Assembly: GCA_009760885.1 (NCBI GenBank)
Contig: CM019719.1
Span: 37,784,584 to 37,848,583, forward strand
Reading direction: 5' to 3'
Length of the DNA: 64,000 bases
From: Achatina immaculata
Taxonomy: Eukaryota > Mollusca > Gastropoda > Stylommatophora > Achatinidae
Part shown: positions 12,601 through 24,405 of the stretch, piece by piece
Position numbering within the stretch: position 1 is the first letter of the stretch
Layout: every line of letters begins with the position of its first letter
Made by a program: the position numbers and the translations under genes
The notes under the pieces: generated by a model
What the model was told of the DNA's origin: nothing
What the model saw: the letters and a program-made list of their open reading frames with translations, nothing else
Database searches by the model: none

Positions 12601-15600
12601 CTCTTGAAAAGGTGAAATGAACTCCATTCACACCACCTACAATTTCACATTCTGGTCACAGAGAAAAGACAAGAGAATCACAGCATGTGAAATATGTGAA
12701 ATGTGCAATTACAAAAATTTATAAATATGCAATTCCTACATAAATAAAACGACTACATAACAAAATAAACTGTGATGCACTGCCAAAGAGTTAAGTTACC
12801 AGCCAAAAGTGAGATGCAAAATTCATTAACAGCATAAAGACATTTGAAAGAATAAAACTATGGTGAACAATGATATGTTCTAAAAATGTAAACAAAACAG
12901 GTGTGTTAAAAAAATCATTTTCAAACCTAGGCCACCAGCATAGTTTAGAAAAGCTGTGGACTTCATCATCAAATGAACTGTACATCTTTCACCCCATATA
13001 TGGACCAAGTGTCTTTAGATTTAACAGTAGAAAAGAATGAAATTGTGCTTGCAAATATGCTTAAAATAATATTTATTCCCCCACATATGATTACATCACA
13101 TACAGGTTTATATAGACTTTGACCAGTTCTAGCTCTCTAACACACTTGTCTTTAATCCCATTCTTAACTTTAATCACTTTTGACTTTGCTGATCCCCAGG
13201 TTTACAAGTTTCCACTCTTTTTCCCTTGTGCCAAATAATGAAACGCACAGATCCGCTTCAGCTGTTCTACATCTTCATACAGAATGTCGGTGATTGTGGA
13301 GTTTGGTGGTATCACGTTCTTCTGAAGGTCCTTCAATGCACTGCAGTCCAGCATATGGTGTTTAACAGTTTCTTCTTCTTGTCTGTTCCAGTGCATGCAG
13401 TATGGTGTGTGGTCAGCAGTCACTCTGTGTAAGTGCTTATTGAGGGTGATGTGTCCTGTTCTCAACCTGAAAACTGTGCATTGGTCTCTATGACATAAGC
13501 TGTTGATGTGGTCTCCGGGGTTAGGCTTTGGCAGGTGTGTATATGGGGATCTTCCAGGTGGATTACTGGCCCAGCTGTCCATCCACTGCTGCTTGCAGTT
13601 GTTGTGTATAATGTGTTTAGCTGTTCTCATGTTGGTGGAGATGTGGGGCTATGACATGGTGGCTCCACTCTTTGCCAGTCTGTCAGCATGTTCCTCTGAT
13701 GTCTATGTGCCCTGGTATAAACTGTAGGGTGGTCTTGATGTCATAGGAGGCGAGTTGGTTTACTGCACTGAGTATGTCAGTTGTAATGTGATCAGCTGAT
13801 AGTATCCAGTTTTCAAGGGCCTGGAGAGCAGACTGGGAGTCTGAGAAAATAACCTTACATATGTTGGCACCAGAAAATGTAACCGCCCCCGCTGCGTTAC
13901 CTGCCCTGTAGTTTGGGAAACGAAAGCAATCACCTTTCCCAAATCTATCCTCACTCTTCATGAGGGATTCACATGCGAGTCCCGAAATGTGATATATGTC
14001 ATCGTTTGCAAAAGATGCAGGATAACATATATCATTGAGACTGGCCTCAGATTAGGGGACCGCATGCAAAAACATCTGTACGACATCGCCCAGCATGCTT
14101 CGAAACCAGTCCCAAATCATTTCAATGGCCCCAACCACAGAGGCAAATCTGATTTTCTGGTAACAGCCATTAAACAATGTCACACAGATGACACAAACCG
14201 CCTGGCACTTGAGAACCACTGCATTCAAAATTATGGGATGCTGGAACCACATGGGTTAAACTCGCTGTTTAGTTACACGTAACATCATCTTCTTCAATCA
14301 TTATAGTACCTCTCCACTAAATCCACCCCTTCTTACTTTTCAAACTTCCTCACAGCATCACTCTGCAACCCTGCTATTTTCTCTGCAACCCCTCTTCCCC
14401 AATCACCTGTTTCAATTTCTCCTAGCTAGGCCAGTAGTGCGTCACTCTCTCTCCCCTCCCCGGTTCCCCATCCACCACCCCCAGTTACAACCCACTGACC
14501 ACATGTCACAGGTCTCTATTTAAACAATTTCCACGTCCTACCAGATCCATTCCTGACACACACCGCCGGACAAGCCACACCTTGCAATTTACAGCTAAGT
14601 ACTCCTTTAAAAAAAATTTTTTTTTTTTAAACAGTATTCATGTGAATCTATACTTTATCTCCTCTCTCTATTTCTTCGTCCTGTATGTTTTTGTATGATT
14701 AAGGCTCATGCCGGAACGTCACAACTTTGTAATCGTTAAGTAATAAAGCTGCTCCTACTTTTTTCCGATTTTATACATTATGAGAAAATAACAAGGTTTT
14801 TTGGGGTGGGAGGCAGCGTTTTTGTATTTGGTGGTGGTGGCTGCCAGGGCTGCTAATATTGCCTGCATCTCTGCATCATAATTGGAGCAGTGAGCTCCAC
14901 AAGGAGGTGAAATGTGCCTTGTCTTGTCTGGAAAGATTACAAGTACCCCATATCCTGCACTGTCTGTTTCCTTGAATGCTGACCCATCAGTGTATGCATG
15001 GATCCAGTCCTTGGGGTAGGATTCCATGGTCTCCAGTGCACACAGCTTTAGGGTGTTTGGATCTGATGATTTGTTCACTAATTTGTTCTCGAGTCTGGTG
15101 TTAGTTTGAGGAAGTGTGTAGTTGTGTTTTGTGTTTAACAGTCCTGCTATGTGCACTGGAGTTTTCAGTTTCAGTCTATTATTATGCTTTCATTTATCAA
15201 TCACTATTCTGTTAGAATGGTCTGGGGGCATGCATTTATATCTTTCTACTGCCTCAATGGTTGACTTTTCACGTCTTATATCTAATGCCTCTATGTTTGC
15301 ATCAATTTCACATGCAGCCATGGGTGTTGATCTCATTGCCCCACAAATGAAATGAATGGCTTGGTTCTGGATTCTGTCTACTTGTGTTCAGGAGATCTTT
15401 GATGCTGTGACCTGATAATCTATTATAGATCTGACATATCCTGTGTACAGTCATCTGAGTGTTGCTTTGTCAGCACCCCAGGATGTACTTGTAAGCCACT
15501 TGAGTAAGTTTAGTCTTTTGGATGATTCTTCTGTTACTCTATCTATGAACTCTTAAAAACTTTCTGTCTAGTTTCACGCCAAGCTATGTTTGATTTTTTT

Positions 15601-18600
15601 TCTTTTATGATTTCAGCACCATCAAGAATTATTTTCAGCTCAGTCTTTGCTAGTTTGTTGCTAAGAGTGAATACTGTATACGTAGTTTTACTAACATTGA
15701 TCTTCAACTTCCAGAAACTGCAAAATGCTGATATGGTAAGGAGGCCTCTATTAAGTCTCTCAGCAGCCAGCTGCAGGTCTGTTCCACTAGTCCATATGAC
15801 GAGGTCATCAGCAAACATGGATTTGTGGATGTTCAACAGGTCGGGGAGGTCATTTATAAAGATTAAGAACAAAGTGCAGCTTAAGAGCAGAACCTTGTGG
15901 CAGACCTTCCTCCAAGGTGCATTTGCTTGACAGTCTGTTATTGACCTGAGTTTGTATGGTCCAGTTAATCAGGTAGTTTTTAACCTATTGATATATTTTT
16001 CTATGTATGGCCATGTTTTGCATCTTTAACAGTAGGCCTTTTCACCAGAAAAGTCAGTGTAATTGGTCTAAAGCTTATTAGGTCATCTTCTGGCTTTCCT
16101 TTTTTCAGGATAGGTCTAACTATGGCTGACTTCCAAGATTTTGGTAGTCCTCCACTTTGCCAAGTCTTGTTAATGAAGTTGAGCAATGTGGACTTTCCTA
16201 CAGGGCCCAGATGAAGGATCATTTCATTTGATATTCTTTCTGGTCCTAGTGCTTTTCTTAGCTATAGCTTACCCATAGCACTCTGGAGTTCATGGATGGT
16301 AAATTTTTCCTCAAAATGTGAAATGCTTGCCAAGCTAGATTTCTCTCTGCTTCTCAGAACTTTTCCCAGCGCCTTGTCAAGTACTTTCCTGTTGGAGGAT
16401 TTGTTGGTGGCAGCAAAGAATTTGTTAAAAGCACTGACTTTATCTGAGTCACTTGAGAGGATTTGACCAGAGATTCGCATTGGTTTAGGGTTAGTTAGTT
16501 TGTTTTTTCCTGACATGTTATCTAAGAGTTACCAAGCCTTCTTTCCTTCAGTTCTGAGGCTGAGATTGCTGCATGTGCTTAACCACTTCTCTTTCTTTGC
16601 TTTTTTGAGTTTCGAGTCTTACTTTAGCTGTTAGTTTATTGTACTCTATTCTGTTTTCTGGAGTAGGGTTTTCTCTGCAACTTTCCTGGCTGCTCTTCTT
16701 TTTTTGACTAAGTCTTCCAGAGATTTTATCCAGACGGGGTTATATTTCTTTCTGCATCCTCAGGGGATTGTTTTGTAGGCTACTCCAAGTATGGCTTGGA
16801 TTATGTTGTCAATGTTTGTGGTGTCATTTAATTTTGATAGGTTTTCATCTGTTTGCATTCTGAATTTTTCTCAATCTGCTTTTCTATAATTCCAGTGAGT
16901 AGGTTTGTGTGGTCTTTGGTTTTGTGTGTGAGAAATTTGTAGAAGAATGGGGCGATGGTCACTTCCTATGTCATCAAGCACTCTCAGAGTACAATCGTAA
17001 ATGTCTGCTGAAACAATGGTGAGGTCAGGTCTGTATGTGCGTCCAGTGGCTCTGTGGAGGAGTGTTAGTGGGGAGGAGGAGTCTTGCAATATTATCATGT
17101 TGCTGGTGTTGCACAGCTCTTCAATGTTGTTTCCCATAGGATTTCGGTCTTTGTATCCTCGTGATGTGCATTAAAATCTCCTGCAATGATAGTTTTCTGC
17201 ATGTCCGTGCTGCGTATGTTGATTTGACTTTTAGAATTTGAGGGACAATAAACATTATACAGAGTGTACCACAGTCCATCATGCCATGCTGTTATCTCTT
17301 GGATATCTTTATCATTGCACTTTCTGTTTCTAACTTCTTCTTGGATGTCATTTCTCAAGAGTGTGGCAATACCCCTGCATTTACCACATTCACATTTGTA
17401 CATGGTGTATCCAGGCACTGATTGATCTTTTCAATATAGAAGTGTTTCTTGTATGATTGCAATATGGATGTTGACTTTTTTCAGCTGTCTGCTTAATTCT
17501 GAGGCCTTTGGCCAAAGTCCAAAAATGTTTATTTGAAGAATGTTTAGTCCCTGTAGCTGATTTTTCACTCAGGGTAGCTGGTGGGCAAACCACCTGGTGC
17601 GGATCTTTTACGAGGTGACATCTGGGCTCAAATGGTTTTCTTTTTGTTTCTGACATTTTCATATTGGTGTTTTTGTCCTAAGTCTTTCTTGCACACCTAG
17701 GAGGCCTTTCCAGTGAGAAGCTGAGATCAGGCCTCAAGTGCAATACTGGCCTGTCCGGACAGCTTTGAGATAGTTTCACAGAGACACTCTGACTTTGGGA
17801 TGAGAGATCTGTTGGTGCTTCAACTATGTCCATTCCCTGCCACCTGTAGTCTGCTGGCTGCTTTGTTTGCCTCATTCTGATAGCCATTGACGTAGAGACC
17901 CATAGGCTTGTCACGTCCTGGACTCATCAATTTCCATCAGACTTTCCCCATCCCTGCAGGTGATCTCTGTGTCCCCATCCATCCACTATCCTGAACAGCT
18001 AAGCGCTGCCCTAGGCCAAGATCTCAGCTCCACCTATAGACGGGTGTGCAATGTCAAAAGCTAGAGGGCCTTCTATTCTAGGAGGGGTATTTGTGCTTGT
18101 CATTTTTCCCACAGGTGAGTGGGTTTTCCTAGTGTACACAGCATTTTGTCTGAATAATCTGACACCCCTATAATAAACAAGAGGCTATTAGCAAATTTCA
18201 CAGTTCTGTTCCCTAAAAACTCTGCCTTATAAGAGGGTGACATTATATTTTATAACAATAGCAAATAGTGTTGGTTGCTACAGGTTTCTGGGCTACAGGA
18301 GTAGGTAAGAGTTTTTTAACCAATCAGATCTAATCTTCCCTGTTTCACAAAGACTATGTTAAGATAAATGCGTTCTTAACACAGCTGTTCCAAGGGGACT
18401 TAAATCACATAAAAGTCTTGATTTTACACTTAGGAGGCACAATAATGTAAAACAAAATCAAAGCACTGCAACAGAAGTTTTAACACAGAAAGAGTACATT
18501 ATAAAGAAAAGACAGATGTGAGGAAAAGTAAACAAACCTCTCAGAAAATGTACCACTTCCTCAGCTTTAGTTGCCCAGGGAAGCCCCCTCAGTCTTACAA

Positions 18601-18619
18601 CATAACGACCATTTGACAT
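3700..18619 (-). CDS. hnRNP H/F-type RNA-binding protein, 9 coding exons
   Basis: Nuclear RNA-binding protein; the family binds G-rich RNA and controls splicing and 3' processing. Coding exons in order: 18619-18538, 12651-12496, 11939-11790, 11346-11208, 8898-8708, 7567-7341, 5470-5335, 4347-4066, 3755-3700. All introns are GT-AG and phases agree, giving 472 aa. Start [15 protein letters not shown]; stop TGA at 3702-3700. qRRM1 lies at about residues 6-80 (RGLPW, GEAFVEL), qRRM2 at about 107-185 (RGLPF, GEAFVQF), qRRM3 at about 295-372 (RGLPY, GEANVDF). Between qRRM2 and 3 is a Gly/Tyr/Asp-rich linker; the tail is Gly/Ser/Asn-rich. Length and order match vertebrate hnRNP H (about 449 aa). An acceptor AG six bases above the ATG (exon from 18625) implies a non-coding 5' exon further upstream, not located. 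Introns carry several transposons. The orthologue within H/F/GRSF1 is not settled. Confidence 0.95.
6115..7093 (-). mobile_element. (GAA)n-tailed hairpin element, copy A
   Basis: Copy in hnRNP H intron 6. Its tail (TTCTTC on the plus strand) is at 6115 and its 5' end (CACTGCTGGCGAG on the minus strand) at 7093. It is flanked by a 12-bp duplication with one mismatch: TAAGAAGGGTCT at 6103-6114 and TAAGAGGGGTCT at 7094-7105. It carries three units of about 107 bp, most holding a hairpin such as 6785-6801 (ACCTCT, 5-nt loop, AGAGGT). No coding capacity is seen. Confidence 0.85.
8012..8509. mobile_element. TTAA-flanked piggyBac-like MITE, copy 1
   Basis: A 498-bp non-coding element in hnRNP H intron 5, flanked by TTAA at 8008-8011 and 8510-8513. 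Terminal inverted repeats are degenerate: CTATTCTCGTGTCC at the left, CCCTTCCCGTGCCT read inward from the right. The interior holds three copies of TCTAGATCTAC. A relative lies at 48376-49041. TTAA duplication is the piggyBac superfamily hallmark; no transposase is encoded. Confidence 0.7.
8899..11207. other. hnRNP H intron 4
   Basis: A 2.3-kb AT-rich intron between the exons ending at 11208 and beginning at 8898. I see no recognisable transposon, RNA gene or conserved block in it. Confidence 0.5.
13070..18075 (-). mobile_element. RNase H-type LINE, near-complete but decayed
   Basis: Non-LTR retrotransposon in hnRNP H intron 1, antisense-coded with many frameshifts. From its 5' side: an ORF1-like remnant (about 17914-17678); an AP endonuclease with GDFNAHH near 17190 and [10 protein letters not shown] near 16940; reverse transcriptase with [18 protein letters not shown] near 16110 and FADD near 15810; RNase H (HAYTDGSA near 14990, [11 protein letters not shown] near 13830); and a C-terminal [15 protein letters not shown] region near 13460 with a Cys/His cluster. 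Order EN-RT-RNase H places it near the I group of LINEs; the exact clade is not claimed. A Penelope-like element interrupts RNase H. Confidence 0.85.
13854..14780 (+). mobile_element. Penelope-like element, 3' end with GIY-YIG domain
   Basis: 5'-truncated Penelope-like retroelement inserted in the RNase H of the surrounding LINE. A perfect 12-bp duplication TGAGAAAATAAC flanks it (13842-13853 and 14781-14792). An open frame to 14282 encodes the C-terminal GIY-YIG endonuclease: [10 protein letters not shown], then [17 protein letters not shown], and a downstream ENHCIQNYG. The CKRC zinc ligands and RLGDR arginine are kept, but the usual YIGET reads YIIET, so catalysis is probably lost. A shared 3' UTR follows, ending near AGTAATAAAGCTGCTCC. 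Confidence 0.85.
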
Positions 18620-18664
18620 CGTTGGCTGAAGACACAAGTATTTTTATACGTCTCCTTAAATAAG

Positions 18665-18708
18665 TGTGTGTATGTGTATGTGTGTGTATATATATATATA
18701 TATATATA
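18665..18708. repeat. TG/TA microsatellite
   Basis: Alternating GT and TA dinucleotides over about 44 bp, grading from TGTG/TATG to pure TATA. Confidence 0.9.
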
Positions 18709-19264
18709 AGAAAGACACTCATTAAAAAAAAAAAAGCGACAGCCCACTGCATACATTAAACCTCTTAAAAAAAATCAGTTTCACATGAAAATGACGGAAG
18801 CAAATATAAGTGTAAAGTGTGTTATCAATTACTACAACACCAAGACTAAGCATCTATCACCCAATTTATATACCAAATATTAATAAATTGAAAACTGCAC
18901 AAATAGGACAGTGATCATGATAGGAACATGTGAAAATAAGAGATCATAGCCTTTAAAGTAGTGGATCCATGAAAATAACGGATTGTTGGCCAACCCCATC
19001 ACGCTAAGGAGAAAATTGTATGGAGATGAAGGAAGTCATAAATATGCTGCCACTTTTGTGAGGGGGAAAAAAAAGATTAAATTTTAGGAGAGCTAATGAC
19101 AGAAAATTTTTTTTTTTTTCAAAAACCTGAATCAAGATTATGCTGTTTATTGTGTTAATACTTTTTGTGAGACAACCAGTCAGATCTGGGTCCACTACAA
19201 ACTCTAGCATTCATAATATTTTCTTACAAAGCTTAAGCTCACACGAATATTGCATTTTTAACAA

Positions 19265-19860
19265 AAAATTTGCCACTATTCTTCTTCATTGTTTGCTAAA
19301 ATATCAACATTCTCTCCTACAAATGCAGTAGTTGATCTCAAGTTTTAAGCATCACCATAGAGCCTCTTCTGTGGTGGTGGTGGTGGTGGGGCCTAGGGTC
19401 TGGCCAGGTCCTTTACCTGAGTGGGTTGTGCAGATGATAACCCTGGAGGATGTGATAAGATGTCTGTTGCTCTTTGCTGCAGCCATGTAGGCCTGTCTGG
19501 GTAATTTTTAGTTTCTGGCATAGGTGATGTCTCAGTCTGCAGTGTCCAATTCTCTCTCAGATGATTATCACTTTGGCATTTCTTGAGAGTTTATTGCATT
19601 CGTCATTTGCTTTTTGGTTTTGGGGTATCATTATGCCCATTTGTCTTCATATATGGTTTTTAGTTAGTTTTTTTTGTGTGTGTGTGTGTGATGTGCTTCT
19701 ATCAATCTGTTACATTCTTCCTTTCTCTTCTGCCTATCTGCCTCTTCATTTTCTTGAATGTTAATGTGGGCAGTTATCCACTGCATGACCGCTTTTCTGA
19801 ATATTGTGCTTGCTAGTGACAGAGCTTCTGTCAGGTTGTCCAGGTTTTTAATATCTTTTC
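19265..19860 (-). mobile_element. LINE fragment, RNase H end and C-terminus
   Basis: The minus strand reads VMQWITAHINIQENEEADRQ near 19760, the end of a LINE RNase H domain. A C-terminal segment follows, also seen at 35330-35545. A (GT)n stretch near 19670-19690 interrupts it. Confidence 0.65.
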
Positions 19861-20034
19861 ATTTTAAATATGTCACTGTGATTACTTTATTTTTGTCATA
19901 ATCACTTTTTCACACAAAAAAATGTAACAACCATTAGAAAACATGCATAAAAGAGTATCAGTACTCAAGAAGTCATCTCATCTATAAGCAAAAGTGAGGC
20001 TTTTATACACACAATCATCATTATATTTTTATTT

Positions 20035-20365
20035 AAAATTCTGCTTTACAGTAAATAAAGCTGCTCAGTATGTTAACTAGACAAAAAAAAAAAGGACAGC
20101 TGCAAAAAATCTTGTCACAAATATAAGAGAAAGACAATGTACTTTCATAGGACATGCAATGAGAAGAGGGGGCATTGAAAATAATATAACAACAGGAAAA
20201 ATAGAGGGAAAAGAGCCAGGGAAAGACCAAGAGAAATTATACTGGACAGTCTGATGAGATGGTGTGAGAGGAGATAACCAACTGAGCTAATGGCCTGCAT
20301 AAAGGATCAGGTACTCTGGAAAGCATAATAGGCAACACCAGAGGGCATGGCACCTGATGATGATG
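20035..20365 (+). mobile_element. LINE 3' end, (ATG)n-tailed family
   Basis: Matches, on the other strand, the pieces at 24460-24815 and 56280-57190: ACATGCAATGAGAAGAGGGG, then the segment around GAAAGCATAATAGGCAACACC, ending in TGATGATGATGA. It encodes the basic C-terminal region of a LINE with frameshifts. Confidence 0.65.
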
Positions 20366-20921
20366 ACAGCTGCAAACTAATTAAATATATATACTCTTAA
20401 TTCATACTGAATTATATGTCCCAGTTATAATCATATATCAGCACACTTGATATATGAAGCAATCACATCCAGTCTGTTTTGAAGTGTCTTATAACCTCTG
20501 ATTGGTAACAAACTGCACTAGGTTGTAAATCCACATCAATTTCCAACAGTTCTTCCATGACGTCTCTTTCTCATCTATCCTATTGCTCTTCTAACAACAG
20601 CGTTTTAGTATTTTTAGAGAACAAGGCAAATCCAAACACAACATTTAGCTATAATTATGTAAAAAAAAAGTACTCTATATATTAAATTACACTAATAAGA
20701 AATAGAGGAATTTCATGTGGAAGTTTGTCAAATAATTCAGCTGTTTTAAAAACAGCTTATCATTGAAATAACATTTGTTGCCCGTGACATTTTGATCCTT
20801 TGCTTTTAAAAACAACTTTTCAAGTAAATGCAATATAATACTGCAGCCGGTGGCATTACAAATGTCATCTTCTTACCACTTTGCCAATTACAAGAGATTT
20901 ATTAATCCATAGCAAAACCCC

Positions 20922-21345
20922 AGTCATTCATTCATTTGCATGTCCATTGCAGAACTTGCATCCCTAACAGCACTCCTGTAGGCTTCTCGGTCGTGGGCAA
21001 AATGGCCTGCTGCTGATGCATCCATTTGCAGATCATCAACGATGTCTTGCAGCCATCTTCGCCTTGGTCTTCCTCTCTTTCTTATTATGTACCTTCCATG
21101 ACGGTTTTCTCTAGATTACCATGACGTTTAATGTGTTGAAAATATTTTAAGTTTTCTCTCTTTAATCCTCTTTACTAGCTAGCCTTCTTCAATATTAAGT
21201 TCTTGTAGTATGGATATATTTGTTCTTTTCTGTGTCCTTGATATTTGAAGAACTCTTCTGTAGCATTTATATTCACAGGCATTTATGTGTTTCTCAGCTT
21301 TTTGTTAAGTGTCCAGGTCTCACACCAAAACCCCAACGGCCTAAA
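20922..21345 (-). mobile_element. LINE 3' end, (ATGA)n-tailed family
   Basis: Starts with CATTCATTCATT (tail on the minus strand), then the segment encoding the RKRGRPKRRWLQDIVDDL-like C-terminus. Homologous to 22150-23225, 52264-53078, 54817-54967, 55333-55690 and 60132-60472. Confidence 0.75.
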
Positions 21346-22149
21346 AATATAAAGAATCGTTTGAAATTGTTAGCTAATTTTGAAAAGTATGCACTTATAA
21401 TCACAAAACTCAATTATACAAATTACGACCTTATGTTCAAGTAATCAACAAAGCGTGATGGTCAAAGGCAACTCACAACTTTTTTTTCAAAATGTCAATG
21501 CACCTAATCGTTTGTATGCGTTTTCTTTTAAATATGGCCGACGCAGGAGAGGAAATAATGCCAGATTAGTTTATCAACAACGGCCAAAAGTCTAAAAACA
21601 AAAATAACTAAATAAAAAAGTATTGATAAAATAGCATAAGAGAGCCTTTATTTTAGTTTTAAACTATTTTAAAAAGTATATATTCTGAAGATATCGCATT
21701 AACATAAAAAATAAAATAAAGCAGCTGGATAAAAGAAATTCAAACAGAACAACGATCCAGTTAACCAGATAAATCGAAGCTTGCTCAGTGTCTCCGAAAC
21801 TGCGAGAAGGAAGTTCTTTGCGACTGATCTGGTGAACATGTTGAAGTAATATAATAGTGTTGCATGAGAAGTCCGTTACGGCGCTTTGTAGACCAGGAGT
21901 GAAGACAAGAAGCAGGAAATTGTCCAATGTTTCTTGTCAGAATTCCTCCGCCAATGAGTACCAGCTTTGTTTTTGGGAGCACTTCCCACTATTCCTGCCC
22001 ATTTTCCACACTCCTTGTAAAACTGATCCATACACCTCTGTCTATCTTTATTACTAGAACCAGTTTTACCGTTGTCGTTTCTCATATCCCTTTAAGATCA
22101 CCAATGGAAAGTGGAACACGGTATTGGCCAGCTATGATAATTCAGAGCA

Positions 22150-23225
22150 TATATCAGTCAGTCATTTGCATGTCTCTTGCGCAACTTTGCCTCCCTAACA
22201 GCTCTCCTGTAGGCCACTCGGTTGTAAGCAAGGTGCCCTGCTGCTGATACATCCATTTGCAGATTATCAACGATGTCTTGCAGCCATCTTCGCCTTGGTC
22301 TTCCTCTCTTTCTTTTTCACATTATGTACCCTTCCAAGACGGTCTTCTCTAGATTATCATTGTGTCCAAAATATTTAAGTTTTCTTCAATATTACGTTCT
22401 TGTGGTATGAATATATTTGTTCTTTTCTCTGTCCATGATATTTGAAGAACTCTTCTGTAGCATTTACATTCGAAGGCATTTATGTGTTTCTCGGCTGTTT
22501 TGTTAAGTGTCCAGGTCTCACGGGCATATGTTGCGATGGGAAAGATGCATGCCCTTAAAAATCTTATTTTTGTAGTCCTGTCTGTTCCTCTCCACAGCTT
22601 CTATAGTTATTTTACTTTTTGAAGAGCAATAGACGTCTTCCTTTTAATTTCCCTCATTGTGTCTCCATTATTAGTGAGTAGTGATCCAAGATATTCAAAA
22701 CTCTCCACTTCTTCCAATTTATCCTCATTGATACATATTTCAGCTGCCTTATTTGTTTTGTCAATGGTCATCAATTTAGTTTTCTTCGCATTAAGATACA
22801 GGTCTTGCTCTTCACTATTCTTACAGACTGGCATACTTAGTTTTTCCATTTCTTTTTGTGTTGTGGGCAGTAATACTGTGTCATCAGCATATCTAATCTC
22901 TGGTATTTCATAACCTCCAATTGTTATGGCGTCGTAATATTCTTTGTCTACATCTTCTCTAACATTCCTCATTATATTTTCAGTATACAAGTTAAATAAG
23001 TAGGGTGACAATATGCACCCGTGATGGACCCCTTGTTTTATGCCAAACCAAGTTGTTGTTTCACCATTTATTCTCACTGCTGCTTGTTGTTCTAGATACA
23101 GCAGTGATGTTAATTGTATCAAATGTGTTGGAAATCCCATTTTATCCATTATTTCCCAACGTTTCTGGTGTTGATATGTGCATTGTTGAAATCACACGGT
23201 TTGCGTGTATCAGATGAGTATTGAA
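22150..23225 (-). mobile_element. LINE fragment with reverse transcriptase, (ATGA)n-tailed family
   Basis: 5'-truncated copy. A 180-codon open frame at 23149-22607 encodes RT palm segments: WFGIKQGVHHGCILSPYLFN and the catalytic IRYADDTVLL. Below it the C-terminal basic region is frameshifted. It lies between hnRNP H and MOB1 and looks inactive. Confidence 0.85.
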
Positions 23226-23828
23226 CTTGCTTACAGCAGCGCTCTCTTCGTCCTCTTTACATTTCCATTCCCTACCAATATGAACCTACGCATCTGTTTA
23301 GGTGTGTGTGGTGTGTTTTCGTAATACGGAGATTTCAAACTCTTCCCCGGTATCTCACTTACAGTGAATACGCCATAATTAAAATTTACTCTGAATTCGA
23401 TTGAGACCTTTTCCAATAAAACGAACTCGAGTAATTCTTCTTTACTTTACAGGCTTCTTTCGGTAATTTTTAAGTTACTTTCTGCATCTTCACAGTATGG
23501 TCGTTTCAATGTGCTTCACACCCCCCCCCCCCCCATTGAAAAACAAATTGTCAGAGAGAATGTCATTTAAAATTAAAAAAAAAAATAGAAAATGATATTT
23601 AGCTTACATGCTTTCAAATGGGGCTTCTAGGACTTTTGCAAGCCGGTGCAAAACTATCGCCTTTCTGCCCACCCCCCTTTTTTTAAATCCCCTACAGCTC
23701 TGTCTTAAAATGAGGGAGGCTCCGGAAAAATGGGCTAGCTGGACCCTTTCTTATAGGCCTTGCGTTCACAGAATTTTTTTTTTCCTCAGGTACCCCTATA
23801 GAGCTCACTTCAGTATACAGTTTTGTAT

Positions 23829-24017
23829 AGTTAGACCTTGCAAAAATCGTAAACAAAGCAAGGTATACTGAAATAAATTTATAAATAGGAAACATGGCTT
23901 TCTCATGATAAAGTAACAAAGTACAATATTGTATGGTTATACCTTTGTTTACGATTTTTGCAAGGTCTAACCATACAATATTGTCACTTGTTACTGTACG
24001 AAAGCCTTGTTTCCTGT
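23829..24017. repeat. Nested inverted repeats, hairpin-forming
   Basis: 23831-23858 and 23943-23970 are perfect 28-nt inverted copies. 23913-23939 also pairs with 23969-23995 (two mismatches), and that pairing extends outward to about 23887 and 24016. The middle arm can pair with either partner. Origin unknown; perhaps a fold-back MITE or a twice-inverted insertion. Confidence 0.8.
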
Positions 24018-24032
24018 TTGTTTCAGCATCCA

Positions 24033-24305
24033 TCTTACATCCTTCCCGTGCAGCTAAATGTTACATAGGACTTGAATGGTAGTTCGCCAAGTTTTCCTAT
24101 TTTCCGCGAGCTTTTCAACCTCACTAAGGGATTTTATGTCTAATAATGTCCTCTTTAGAGTTTCACATGGTCGACCTCTTTTTCTTTGGCTTGTGTGTTC
24201 CACTTGATAGCTTGTTTTGGGTTTATCTGACTGTTTTTTTCTCATAATGTGACCGATTATATAATCTACCGGACGAGGCTGTTCCAAAGGAACATTCATT
24301 AACGT
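24033..24305 (-). mobile_element. LINE 3' end, GGATGTAAG-tailed family
   Basis: The minus strand encodes GHIMRKKQSDKPKTSYQ, then [20 protein letters not shown], the conserved C-terminus of this family, ending in the CATCTTACATCC tail (plus strand). Same family as 24836-25500, 26321-32100, 26440-28341, 38262-39110 and 63660-63825. Confidence 0.75.
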
Positions 24306-24405
24306 CGTTCATGACAAATCTATTACTCTGAATAAGCATAATTGTTCTTGGGAGCTACAACAGTGGTTTCCCGTTGCGTCGGTTTGTGTATAGACTCTCC
24401 GCTAG

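Larger units (their letters stand above)
18625..20030. other. hnRNP H upstream region or 5' UTR intron
   Basis: AT-rich sequence upstream of the hnRNP H start exon, probably an intron between an unseen 5' UTR exon and the ATG exon. It contains a TG/TA microsatellite at 18665-18708 and a LINE RNase H fragment at 19265-19860. The hnRNP H promoter was not located; a CpG-richer patch near 21530-21600 with a GGCCATATTT motif (minus strand) is one weak candidate. Confidence 0.35.

Noticed and set aside
13989..14282. GIY-YIG ORF as a stand-alone host gene
   Set aside because: It lies inside a 12-bp target duplication, has Penelope features and a shared 3' UTR, and its core glycine is lost.
21530..21610. 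hnRNP H transcription start and 5' UTR exon
   Set aside because: Only a weak motif and local CpG content support it; no convincing donor, so not listed as a feature.
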